A DNA stretch of 64,000 bases from Hoeflea sp. 108 (GTDB lineage Bacteria > Pseudomonadota > Alphaproteobacteria > Rhizobiales > Rhizobiaceae). Both the position numbers and the translations under genes were made by a program. How positions within the stretch are numbered: position 1 is the stretch's first letter; the number at the start of each line of letters is the position of its first letter. The notes under the pieces were generated by a model, which saw only the letters and a list, made by a program, of their open reading frames with translations, had not been told where the DNA came from and made no database searches. This document shows, in pieces, positions 36,372-44,632 of this stretch. Where the stretch lies: assembly GCF_000372965.1 (NCBI RefSeq), contig NZ_KB890024.1, forward strand, positions 3,164,839 through 3,228,838. Direction: 5' to 3'.

Positions 36372-36401
36372 CCGGACCAGTTTCGCGAGCGCCCCTACCC
36401 A

Positions 36402-36451
36402 CCGGATAGCCCTCTCGCCGGATAGACCTCTCCGCCGGATTGTCCGCTTTC
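36402..36451. repeat. Three short tandem repeats before the deiminase gene
   Basis: CCGGATAGCCCTCTCG (36402), CCGGATAGACCTCTCCG (36418) and a decayed CCGGATTGTCCGCTTTC (36435) lie head to tail, directly upstream of the ATG at 36466. They could be tandem operator sites or slippage products. Confidence 0.5.
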
Positions 36452-36465
36452 CCAAGGAATTCTCG

Positions 36466-37563
36466 ATGCCGACGCGACGAAATCTCTTGCTCGCTTCCGG
36501 AGCGGCACTTGCCGCTGGCACCCTCGCCAGCCGTTTTGCCACGGCCGCGTCTGAACAGGCCGAGACCTGGCACATGCCCGACGAAGGGGCAAAACACGCC
36601 GCCACATGGATGGCATTTGGCCCGAGCCCGGACATCTGGGGCGGAAAACTCCTGCCTGTCGTCCGCGAGAACCTCGCCGGCATCGCCAAGGCGATTGCGG
36701 CGCACGAGCCGCTGAAGATGCTGGTGCGCGAAGACGACCACGACATCGCCGAACGCCTGTGCGGCCCCTCGGTCACGCTGGTGACCCAGCCCATCGACGA
36801 CCTGTGGATGCGCGACACCGGGCCGGTGTTCGTGAAGGATCAATCCGGCCAGGCTGGTGCCATCGGCTTCAACTTCAATGGCTGGGGCGACAAGCAGGCG
36901 CACGAGTACGACGCCGAGGTTGCGGGTTTCGTCGCCGGCAAGGCCGGCGCGACATTCATCGAGACAAAACTGGTGCTCGAAGGCGGCGGCATCGAGGTCG
37001 ACGGCGAAGGCACCGCCATCATCACCGAGAGCTGCGTGCTCAACGCCAACCGCAATCCCGGCGTCAGCAAGGCCCAATGCGAAGCCGAACTCTTTCGCCT
37101 GCTCGGTCTGCAGAAGATCATCTGGCTGCCCGGAATTGCCGGCAAGGACATTACCGACGGGCACACCGACTTCTACGCCCGCTTCACCAGCCCGGGCGTG
37201 GTCGTCGCCGGTTTGGACCCCGACCCCTCATCCTATGACCACGCCGTGACCAAGCGGCACCTGGAAATCCTCAGGCAGTCGAGCGACGCCAAGGGACGCA
37301 AATTGAAGGTGGTCGTGCTGCAAGGCCCCTCGACGGTGCGAAGCAAGTACGAAAACAAGGACTTCGCAGCCGGCTACATCAATTTCTATGTCTGCAACGG
37401 AGCCGTCATCGCCCCCGAATTCGGCGACAGGCAGGCCGACGCCAACACGCGGGACGCGCTCAGGGACCTGTTTCCCGGCCGCGACATCATCCAGCTGAAC
37501 ATCGACGGCATCGCCGCCGGCGGCGGCGGAATTCACTGCACGACCCAGCAGCAGCCAGCCTGA
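36466..37563 (+). CDS. Exported agmatine deiminase/peptidylarginine deiminase family protein
   Basis: This 365-residue guanidine-modifying enzyme has a twin-arginine signal (TRRNLLLASGAALAAG), so it is exported folded. Family residues are present: WMRDTGP, EGGGIEVDGEG, DGHTDFYARF with the catalytic His, and the nucleophilic Cys in GGGGIHCTTQQQP. Cytoplasmic AguA makes N-carbamoylputrescine from agmatine; an exported relative probably acts on agmatine or arginine derivatives in the periplasm. No aguB or putrescine gene is nearby. ATG 36466 has AAGGAAT upstream; the frame extending back to 36265 crosses the preceding gene and terminator. Confidence 0.88.
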   Translation: MPTRRNLLLASGAALAAGTLASRFATAASEQAETWHMPDEGAKHAATWMAFGPSPDIWGGKLLPVVRENLAGIAKAIAAHEPLKMLVREDDHDIAERLCGPSVTLVTQPIDDLWMRDTGPVFVKDQSGQAGAIGFNFNGWGDKQAHEYDAEVAGFVAGKAGATFIETKLVLEGGGIEVDGEGTAIITESCVLNANRNPGVSKAQCEAELFRLLGLQKIIWLPGIAGKDITDGHTDFYARFTSPGVVVAGLDPDPSSYDHAVTKRHLEILRQSSDAKGRKLKVVVLQGPSTVRSKYENKDFAAGYINFYVCNGAVIAPEFGDRQADANTRDALRDLFPGRDIIQLNIDGIAAGGGGIHCTTQQQPA

Positions 37564-38065
37564 CGACGGACAACGGACGCCACCGCCCTCTCCGGTGGCG
37601 GCCCGCCGCCCCTCACGCAAAACACGCCTCGATCAGCGCCAGCCGTCTGCAGGCCGAGATTCTCCGTGACTGCGGGCTCGATGGCGTTCATCCGTCCGCT
37701 CGATCCATTGAACCTGGACCGCAACAGGCCCGCGGAACGTCGGCGCCTGCGGTAGCCATGACCCGACGTCCCATCCTCATGACCGAGCGTCCCAATCTGT
37801 AGCTGCATGCGGCGACAGCCTTGCTCGGCTGTGCCAGAAATCTCGCGGCAACGACATACGCGCAAAGACATCCGGAACGCCCTGCCTGCCTCGTGGCGCG
37901 CCACTGCCTGCAAGCCGCGCGCTCGCGGATGCGAGTAGCGTGACGGAGCGGCAAGGCGCCGGCATCGCGGTCGGCAGCCTTTGTCCCGGCACCGTGAAAA
38001 CGTGCCGGAGACAGGGTCCATCTGCCCGGGTGGACCAGGCCTATTGCGTCGGGCGGGGGAAGAAT
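37564..38065. other. 502-bp intergenic region, no gene seen
   Basis: A hairpin CGCCACCG/CGGTGGCG at 37578-37600 lies 14 bp after the deiminase stop and may end that transcript. The rest has no recognisable gene; reading frames on either strand look random. GGCGGGGGA at 38052-38060 is the ribosome-binding site of the YadA-like gene. The long gap probably carries that gene's promoter and regulatory sites. Confidence 0.45.
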
Positions 38066-39493
38066 ATGACTGTCACAAGCGCCAACTCGAACCGGGCGGC
38101 GGCCCTGACCGCAACCGCGCTCGTCTCGATGATTTCAGCCTATGCCATCGTCTCGCCGGCACAGGCCCAGTTCGTCTGCGTCGACGGCGCAGCGTCCGCT
38201 CAAGGCGCAACGGCTGCCGGATCACCAGCCAGTTTCGCCTGCGGCAACGGTGCCAATGCCAGCGGCATTTCAGGCAGCAACAACACGGCAACAGGGACAG
38301 GCGCCAACGCCAGCGGCGACCGCAGCGGCAACACCGCAACCGGCAATGCCAACGCCTCCGGCAACGGCTCCAGCAACTCGGCCTACGGCAACAACACCAA
38401 CGCCAGCGGCAACGGCAGCACGAACACGGCAGTCGGCGACGGGGCGATTGCCAGTGGCGCAGGCAGCAAGAACATCGCCACCGGGTTCATCGCCACTGCC
38501 GGCGGCGATGGCAGCAACAACAGCGCTTCGGGGACACGGGCGAATGCCGTCGGCAACAACAGCTCCAATGTCGCGTCCGGCAACGGCGCCAATGCCGGTG
38601 GCGACAACAGCAACAACAACGCCTCCGGAACACGGGCGAATGCCAGCGGCAACATCAGTTCCAACGTTGCGAGCGGCCTGAACGCCAATGCGAGCGGTGA
38701 CGGCAGCAGAAACGTCGCGACAGGCGACGGCGCCAATGCCAGCGGCGCCAACAGCTTCAACGCCGCGACGGGCTTTCTTGCCACTGCAAGCGGTGCAGGA
38801 TCCGGCAACGTCGCGTCAGGCGCTTTTGCCAACGCCAACGGCACCGGCAGCGCCAACGTCGCATTGGGCGTCAACGCCAATGCGAGCGGCAGCGGCACCT
38901 TCAACACCGCCGTGGGCTACGGCTCGACCGCCACCGGCGCCAATTCCTCGGCATTCGGCAACGGCGCATCGGCGACCCATGCAAATTCCATGGCGATTGG
39001 CACCGGCGCCACAGCGACGCGCGCCAACCAGCAATCCTTCGGCACGGCTTCGAACACTTACACGATGGGCGGCATCACCTCGGCAGCGAGCCGTGCGGCG
39101 CAGACCGGGCCGCTGCAATTCGTCACAACCGACAGCGGCGGCAATCTCGGCTCCAGCACGCTCGGCGATCTCGGAATTGCCGGCATCGCCGACATCGCCG
39201 GCATCAACGGACAGATCGCCGGGCTCAACAGCCGCCTCAACGACCTCGACGGCAGGAGCAGCAAGGCGCTCAACGGTGTCGCCATGGCCTTTGCGATGTC
39301 GGGCACGCCGTGGGTCATGCCCGCCGAACGCTTCGCCATGACGCTGAACTGGGGCACGTTCGACGGCACCAACGCCCTGGCCCTGAGCGGGGCGATGCGC
39401 CTTGGCGAGCATGTTCAGGCCAATGGCGGCGTTGCATATGGCACCAATGGCGGCGGCGTGGGCGGACGCCTGGGCGTGCGGATAGGCTGGTGA
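38066..39493 (+). CDS. YadA-like trimeric autotransporter adhesin
   Basis: This type Vc surface adhesin has 475 residues. The signal peptide ends near SPAQA. A head of about 13 repeats with a 16-residue period (pattern AxASGxxSxNxAxGxx) is followed by three canonical 14-residue YadA-head repeats (STATGANSSAFGNG, ASATHANSMAIGTG and one more). A short coiled-coil stalk (INGQIAGLNSRLNDLDGRS) follows, then a ~75-residue YadA anchor ending GGRLGVRIGW. The anchor should trimerise into a 12-strand barrel. A small exported protein gene overlaps the stop codon. Start 38066 follows GGCGGGGGA. Confidence 0.9.
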   Translation: MTVTSANSNRAAALTATALVSMISAYAIVSPAQAQFVCVDGAASAQGATAAGSPASFACGNGANASGISGSNNTATGTGANASGDRSGNTATGNANASGNGSSNSAYGNNTNASGNGSTNTAVGDGAIASGAGSKNIATGFIATAGGDGSNNSASGTRANAVGNNSSNVASGNGANAGGDNSNNNASGTRANASGNISSNVASGLNANASGDGSRNVATGDGANASGANSFNAATGFLATASGAGSGNVASGAFANANGTGSANVALGVNANASGSGTFNTAVGYGSTATGANSSAFGNGASATHANSMAIGTGATATRANQQSFGTASNTYTMGGITSAASRAAQTGPLQFVTTDSGGNLGSSTLGDLGIAGIADIAGINGQIAGLNSRLNDLDGRSSKALNGVAMAFAMSGTPWVMPAERFAMTLNWGTFDGTNALALSGAMRLGEHVQANGGVAYGTNGGGVGGRLGVRIGW

Positions 39494-40047
39494 GACAGAT
39501 CGCCAAAAGCTTGGCCCGCCCCCTCGGCCCCGTCCTTCTTGCGCTGTTGCTGCAGCAGCCCTGGGCGTTCTACGGCGCAAGGGCTCAGGAACAGGCGTCG
39601 ACGGCGGCGTCCAAGACCTCTCGTCTGTCGCCTGCCCTGCCCGTCTCCCTGGAGCAGGCGCTCTATCTGATCCGCTCCACGCTGCTGACGCTCAACGACG
39701 CCAACCGGTCGGGCAACTACACGGTGCTGCATGATCTTGCCGCACCCGACTTCCAGGCGCAGAACTCGGCAGCCGACCTTGGCCAGAGCTTTTCCGACCT
39801 GCGGCACCGCAATTTCGATCTCTATGGCGTGGCCCTTCTGGCGCCGCAATTCACCGAAGCGCCCGCGCTCGATCAAAATGGCCTGCTGCGCCTTGCGGGC
39901 TACTTCCCCACCCGCCCGCAGCAGATCAAGTTCGACCTGGTCTTCCAGGTCGCGTCAGGGCAATGGCGGCTGCTTGCCATATCGGTCGCCACGCCGGAAG
40001 CCCCGCAGGCGGAGGTGGCGCAGCAGCAAGCCCAGCCGAAGCATTAA
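39490..40047 (+). CDS. Small exported protein coupled to the YadA-like adhesin
   Basis: This 185-residue protein starts at GTG 39490, overlapping the adhesin stop in GTGA, so translation is coupled. A signal peptide is visible (LGPVLLALLLQQPWAFYGARA). The mature part contains a ~110-residue NTF2-like-looking domain (YTVLHDLAAPDF, IKFDLVFQVASGQWRLLAISV). Family not named. The tight coupling suggests a helper in adhesin export or folding, as small periplasmic partners exist for some trimeric autotransporters; that is inference. The longer frame from 39310 is a shadow of the adhesin. Confidence 0.78.
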   Translation: MRQIAKSLARPLGPVLLALLLQQPWAFYGARAQEQASTAASKTSRLSPALPVSLEQALYLIRSTLLTLNDANRSGNYTVLHDLAAPDFQAQNSAADLGQSFSDLRHRNFDLYGVALLAPQFTEAPALDQNGLLRLAGYFPTRPQQIKFDLVFQVASGQWRLLAISVATPEAPQAEVAQQQAQPKH

Positions 40048-40106
40048 AAGCAGAGCAAATAGGACAACGCTGAATACGCCGGGTAGAAAGGCTTCACATA
40101 GGCGAA

Positions 40107-40130
40107 AGCCCCCGGGCCAGGCCGGGGGCT
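40107..40130. terminator. Shared terminator between convergent genes
   Basis: Stem AGCCCCCGG/CCGGGGGCT with loop GCCAGG lies between the converging small exported protein and large autotransporter genes. T-rich or TTTC sequence on each side suits weak bidirectional termination. Confidence 0.75.
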
Positions 40131-40158
40131 GCGTTTCAGTCATTCACCTTGTGCGGTC

Positions 40159-43100
40159 TCAAAACGCCATGCGGACGCCCAGGCGGCCCCCATAGCTCTG
40201 ATAGTCGTTGCCGATAGACGCGGTGCCTTCGGCAAAGCCGTTCAGGCCGGTTCCCGACACCAGCGTGGCGCCCAGCTGGAACTGGCCGTAGGCATCGATC
40301 GGATCGTTGGCCAGTGCGCTGGTTGCGCCGTTGACGAAACGCACCCCGTCCTTGCCTTCGAACTCGTTCACCAGATGGGCGCCGAGATAGAAGGTGGCCA
40401 CACCGTTGCCAACCGGCGCCGTTCCGCCGATGCGGGCGCCGACCTTGCCGCGAAGGCTGTTTGCACTGTCGAAGTCGACCGCCGCGCCCAGCACCTCGAG
40501 CGTGTCGAGGCTGGTCCGGCTGTAGGCGAGGCTGGCAACCGGCTCGAGGAAGAAGCTGGCGTCGCCGAAGCGGGCGCCGGCCTCGAGCTGGAGCCCGAAG
40601 GCGGTGCCGTCGAGCTTTTCGGTGAAGCCGCCTGTCACGCTGTCGATCTTGGCGCCGAACACGTCATATTTGGCCAGCGCGTTGACGAAGTAGTTGCCCC
40701 ACTGCCCCTGGGCATAAGCGCCCAGATTGTAGGCATCGTAGTCGGTGCGATCTTCGGTGCCGGCAAAGGTCAAGGCCGAGGCGAGGTAACCGCCGGTCAG
40801 ACCATAGGTCACGCCGCCGATCGTGCCGAGATCGGCGCCGACCTGGCCGCCCACATGCTTCTGGCGGTAGGACAGATCGTAATCGCCGGAACTTGCCGCA
40901 TAGGCCTGGTCGCGCTCGTCGGCAGAGCTGTAGAACTGGGCCCACAGGCGCCCCTGCTCGACACCGTCCTTGGCCGGGTCGCGCAGGCTCGCCGTGCGCG
41001 CCGACCAGGCGTCGGCCGACTGTCGCCACAACGCCTGGGCGCCTTCATTGACCTTGAGCATCTGGAACAGGCCGAACCCTTCAGACGCCGAGAGGTAGAA
41101 GTCGTTGCCAAGCGCGTCGTAGTTGAGCGCATAGCGGGCAAAACCGGCATTGACCGTGTCCGGCGACAGCGTGAAGGCGCCCGCCGTAGTGCCGCCGGCC
41201 GCATCGACCAGCGTCAGCGTGCGGCCCGGCAGCAAGGCGCCGCCGCGCACCGAGTTGATCGCAATCGTCGTGGTGCCGGAGGCCGAGCCGCCGATCACCA
41301 GCAGGTCGCTCGTGCCAGCCGAGGCAGTGTCGATGTCGAGCGCCAGCCGGCCGTTGATGCCGACATAGTCACCCGACATCGTCAGCACCTCGCCGGCGCG
41401 ATTGTTGGCCAGCGTCACCAGTCCGGAATTGTCGAAGCGTTCGAGATTGGCCAGCGTCGCGTTGTCCCGCAGGCTGACCACGCCGGAGTTGACGAAAAGG
41501 TCGTTGCCGTCCCAGAACTCGCTGGTGCCGGAGAGCTCGAACCTGCCGCTGTTGACGATGAGGTCGTCGCCCGCGTCAAAGGACACGCCGCCGATGAAGG
41601 TTCCGGAATTGATCAGCCTGACGGTGCCGCTGTTGACCATGACCGTCGGCACCGAAGTTGCACTGAGAATGCCGGCATTGTCGATCAGCACGTTCGCGCC
41701 GCGGGCCACAATTGCCGTGCGCGTGCCGTAAAGGCCGCTCACTTCGCCGCCGGCGAGGATGTCGATGCGCGTATCGCCTGTGCTTGCGGCATACACGATC
41801 TCCTCGGCGTGGCCTTGCACCTTGCCCGAAATCCGGAGGCTCGTGTCGCCATTGCCGGTTTCGGCGCTGATGGCGCGGCCATCGGCGGCATGGACGTTGC
41901 CGACGTCGATCCGTACCGCCCCGGAAGCAGTGTCTGCCAGGATGCCGTCGCTGCCATCGCCGGTGACGTGGAGGTTGCGAAGCGCAAGCTCGATGCCGCC
42001 ATCGCCAGACAGAACGATGCCATCGGCCCTATAGCCCGACACCGAGACTGAATCGGCGATCACGGTGGTGCCGGCGCCGCCGCCCGCCACGATGCCATGG
42101 GCGTTTTCGCCGCGCACGGCGATTGTGCCGGTGTCGACGATCTTGACCTTGCCGGAGGTGCTGTAGGCTTCGATGCCGTGGGCATCGTCCCGGGCGGTGT
42201 CGATGTTGCCGGCGGTGACGTCAATGTCCCCGCTGTCGCTGTAGGCGCCGATGCCGACGGCGGATTTGCCCCGCGTGGTGATGGTGCCGTTTGCGACGAC
42301 GGTCAGGTTGCCGCTGCCCGAGTTCGCGGTGACGGCGTTGCCGCCCCGACCGGTTGTATTGATATCGGCGACCGTGATGTCGACGTCGCCATCGGTCTCG
42401 ACCTTGACGCCGTTGCTGCCCCAGCCCGCCGTCGAGATCGTGCCGTGGGCATTGACCGTGACGGCTCCCGTCGCGGATGTGGCGAGGATGGCATCCGCCA
42501 GGTCGCCGCTGGTGGCAACCGACCCCACGTCGATGGCGATCGGACCCGAGGTCGTCTCCGCCAAAACGCCGCGGCTTTCTTCGCCCTGAGTCACGATGGA
42601 GTTCGCCCTAAGGTCGATGCGGCCGGTATCCGTCGTCGCAAAGACGCCGTTGGCAAATGCCCCCTGCGACCTGATCTCGTCGGCGACAAGGGTCAGGTTG
42701 CCGTCGATGCTGCGCAGGTCGATGACATAGCCATCCTGGCCGGTCGTCGAGGCCGATCCGATCCTGACGTCGACATTGCCCTCTGTCGAGAAGCCATAGA
42801 TCGCGGTGCCGCGGACACCCCCCGCTGCGGCTGACGCCATGTCGATCTCGATATTGCCGAGCGTGCTCTGGGCGGCGACGGCGATGCCGTCGGCGGCCGT
42901 CACCCTTCCGGTGCTGGTTACGGTGATGTCGCCGCCGCCGGTACGCGTGAAGATGGCGGTCGACCTCGCGCCGGTCGTCGACACGTTGCCGCTGTTGCCG
43001 ATGACGACGTCGCCCTGGTCGCTCTCGGCCCTGATGGCCTCGGCGTTCGCTCCCGTCGTTCCCAATGTCCCCGCATTGGTGACGCGGACGTCCTTGCTTC

Positions 43101-44427
43101 CGCCCTTGGCGGCGATGGCCACCGCGTCGTCGCCGGTGGTGGTCACCGTGCCGCCATTGGTCACCGTCACGGCGCCGTCGATGCTGACGGCATTGATGCC
43201 GTGGCTGTCGCTGCCGGTCGTGGAGATGACGCCGGTATTTCCGACAGTCACATCGCCCTGGCTGCTGGTGGCGAAGATGGCGATCGAGCGGTCGCCGCCA
43301 GTGCCCACCGATCCGGAGTTGGTCGCCGAAACCGCGCCAGCGCCCCCCTCGACGAACATGCCGGCTGAATCGTTGCCGGTCGTGGTCATCGTGCCGCTGT
43401 TCGTCGCCGACGCGCCGCCATAGGTGGACGACGCACGGACGCCATGACTTGCGCTGCCGGTCGTGGAAATCAGGCCGGTGGTGGCGACCCCGACATTGCC
43501 CCAGACGGAGCTCGCCCTGACGGCCGTGGCGTCGTCGCCGATCGTGGAGGCGTCGCCAACCTCGACATCGACGTCGCCGCCGACCGACGTGGCGAGCACG
43601 CCGTTGCTGCGCGCGCCCTCGGTCGCGACCGAGGCCGCATTGACCGTGACCAGGCCGGCATCGATGGAATTGGCGTAGATTCCGTGGCTGTCGGCACCGA
43701 ACGTGGCCACGGAATTGACGTCGATATCGACCGCACCACCGGTATTGGCCCCGATGCCGTGGCTGACATTGCCCCTGGTCTCGATGCGGCCATCGCCGGT
43801 GACCGTTACGGTCCCGAAGCCGTTGCTGAAGGCGTCGATGCCCCAGGCATTGTTGCCCGTGGTGGTGATCGAACGGGCGTCGACGGAAACCGGACCGTCA
43901 TAGGTCATCGCAACGATGCCCTGGCCGACGCTTTCGACCGTGTCGGCAGTGACGGAGATGGAGGTATCGCCGACGACGTTGAGCCCCGCGCCCGCCGACG
44001 TGATGCTGTTGACGTTGACGATCGTGTTCGTCGCATTCGCATCGACCGACACGCCAGTCGCACCGGCGGCGTCGGTGACGACACGTCCCTGCAGGTCGAG
44101 GCTGAGAACGCCGCCCGCGCCGGATACGGAAACGCCGATGCCCGGCGCCGTCGTGTGGACCAGCCCGTCCGCGGTCAGAACAAATGTCAGGTCCTGGCCA
44201 CCGGCGGTATATTCAATTCCCGACGCATATGGGTTGCCGGCGGCAGAGCAGGTGACGACGCCGCCCAGCGGCACGCCGCATTCGTCAGCGGCCAGCGCCA
44301 CGCCGGGCATGCTCAGCGGCATCACCACGCCGGCCAGGGCCGTGCCGATCCGCAGTTGCGCCTGCAAGGTGGACAACGCCGTGCGCCGCCGCTTCCGATG
44401 CACGGCCTGTGTTGCTGTTGTCGTCAT
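40159..44427 (-). CDS. Large 27-residue-repeat autotransporter
   Basis: This type Va autotransporter has 1422 residues. An extended signal region (residues ~1-47, ending GVALA) is followed by a passenger dominated by a 27-residue repeat of the form GDVxVxNxGxVxTTGxxxxGIxA, about 25 copies, likely a beta-helix. Later come a DAGDDLIVNSG segment and a C-terminal barrel of ~280 residues ending GRLGVRMAF. The start has AAGGGG upstream. A sensor kinase gene lies 205 bp upstream on the same strand, and four 10-bp direct repeats sit in between. Function is probably adhesion or aggregation; passenger ligands are unknown. Confidence 0.92.
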   Translation of the reverse strand: MTTTATQAVHRKRRRTALSTLQAQLRIGTALAGVVMPLSMPGVALAADECGVPLGGVVTCSAAGNPYASGIEYTAGGQDLTFVLTADGLVHTTAPGIGVSVSGAGGVLSLDLQGRVVTDAAGATGVSVDANATNTIVNVNSITSAGAGLNVVGDTSISVTADTVESVGQGIVAMTYDGPVSVDARSITTTGNNAWGIDAFSNGFGTVTVTGDGRIETRGNVSHGIGANTGGAVDIDVNSVATFGADSHGIYANSIDAGLVTVNAASVATEGARSNGVLATSVGGDVDVEVGDASTIGDDATAVRASSVWGNVGVATTGLISTTGSASHGVRASSTYGGASATNSGTMTTTGNDSAGMFVEGGAGAVSATNSGSVGTGGDRSIAIFATSSQGDVTVGNTGVISTTGSDSHGINAVSIDGAVTVTNGGTVTTTGDDAVAIAAKGGSKDVRVTNAGTLGTTGANAEAIRAESDQGDVVIGNSGNVSTTGARSTAIFTRTGGGDITVTSTGRVTAADGIAVAAQSTLGNIEIDMASAAAGGVRGTAIYGFSTEGNVDVRIGSASTTGQDGYVIDLRSIDGNLTLVADEIRSQGAFANGVFATTDTGRIDLRANSIVTQGEESRGVLAETTSGPIAIDVGSVATSGDLADAILATSATGAVTVNAHGTISTAGWGSNGVKVETDGDVDITVADINTTGRGGNAVTANSGSGNLTVVANGTITTRGKSAVGIGAYSDSGDIDVTAGNIDTARDDAHGIEAYSTSGKVKIVDTGTIAVRGENAHGIVAGGGAGTTVIADSVSVSGYRADGIVLSGDGGIELALRNLHVTGDGSDGILADTASGAVRIDVGNVHAADGRAISAETGNGDTSLRISGKVQGHAEEIVYAASTGDTRIDILAGGEVSGLYGTRTAIVARGANVLIDNAGILSATSVPTVMVNSGTVRLINSGTFIGGVSFDAGDDLIVNSGRFELSGTSEFWDGNDLFVNSGVVSLRDNATLANLERFDNSGLVTLANNRAGEVLTMSGDYVGINGRLALDIDTASAGTSDLLVIGGSASGTTTIAINSVRGGALLPGRTLTLVDAAGGTTAGAFTLSPDTVNAGFARYALNYDALGNDFYLSASEGFGLFQMLKVNEGAQALWRQSADAWSARTASLRDPAKDGVEQGRLWAQFYSSADERDQAYAASSGDYDLSYRQKHVGGQVGADLGTIGGVTYGLTGGYLASALTFAGTEDRTDYDAYNLGAYAQGQWGNYFVNALAKYDVFGAKIDSVTGGFTEKLDGTAFGLQLEAGARFGDASFFLEPVASLAYSRTSLDTLEVLGAAVDFDSANSLRGKVGARIGGTAPVGNGVATFYLGAHLVNEFEGKDGVRFVNGATSALANDPIDAYGQFQLGATLVSGTGLNGFAEGTASIGNDYQSYGGRLGVRMAF

Positions 44428-44504
44428 CCCCGATGCCCCTTGTCATGCAATTTCAATTGCGGGGCAGACGGCCGATCCGTCGACCATTCCACCCTCAAGG
44501 GCGT

Positions 44505-44514
44505 CTATTTATTA
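44505..44514 (-). promoter_or_regulatory. Candidate -10 of the large autotransporter
   Basis: On the minus strand TAATAAATAG is the only strongly AT-rich hexamer-like stretch between the 10-bp repeats and the start codon at 44427. It lies ~20 bp from the repeats, as for activation from a site next to the -35. Confidence 0.4.
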
Positions 44515-44533
44515 GGCAATGGCGAGCTTCGAC

Positions 44534-44573
44534 AGGAACGAGATGGAACGAGTTGTAACGAAATGGAACGAAA
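44534..44573. promoter_or_regulatory. Four direct repeats at 10-bp spacing (OmpR-type operator candidate)
   Basis: GGAACGA occurs at 44535, 44545 and 44565, with the variant GTAACGA at 44555, each exactly 10 bp apart. Full units are AGGAACGAGA, TGGAACGAGT, TGTAACGAAA and TGGAACGAAA. One repeat per DNA turn is the geometry bound head-to-tail by OmpR/PhoB-family regulators. The array lies between the kinase and the autotransporter, upstream of the latter, and an OmpR-type regulator is encoded at 46842. Confidence 0.65.
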
Positions 44574-44632
44574 ACCGTGTCGCGGCGGCATCAACGATGC
44601 CGATTTTGCCGCTGCGTGATCGTCGAGTGAAA

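Noticed and set aside
38190..39000. Possible CRISPR-like array because of regular ~48-bp periodicity
   Set aside because: The period is a multiple of three in a long open frame, units are degenerate, and it encodes the YadA-type head repeats.
41900..44000. Satellite-like DNA repeat of ~81 bp
   Set aside because: This is the 27-residue protein repeat of the autotransporter passenger; the DNA units diverge too much to be a separate repeat.
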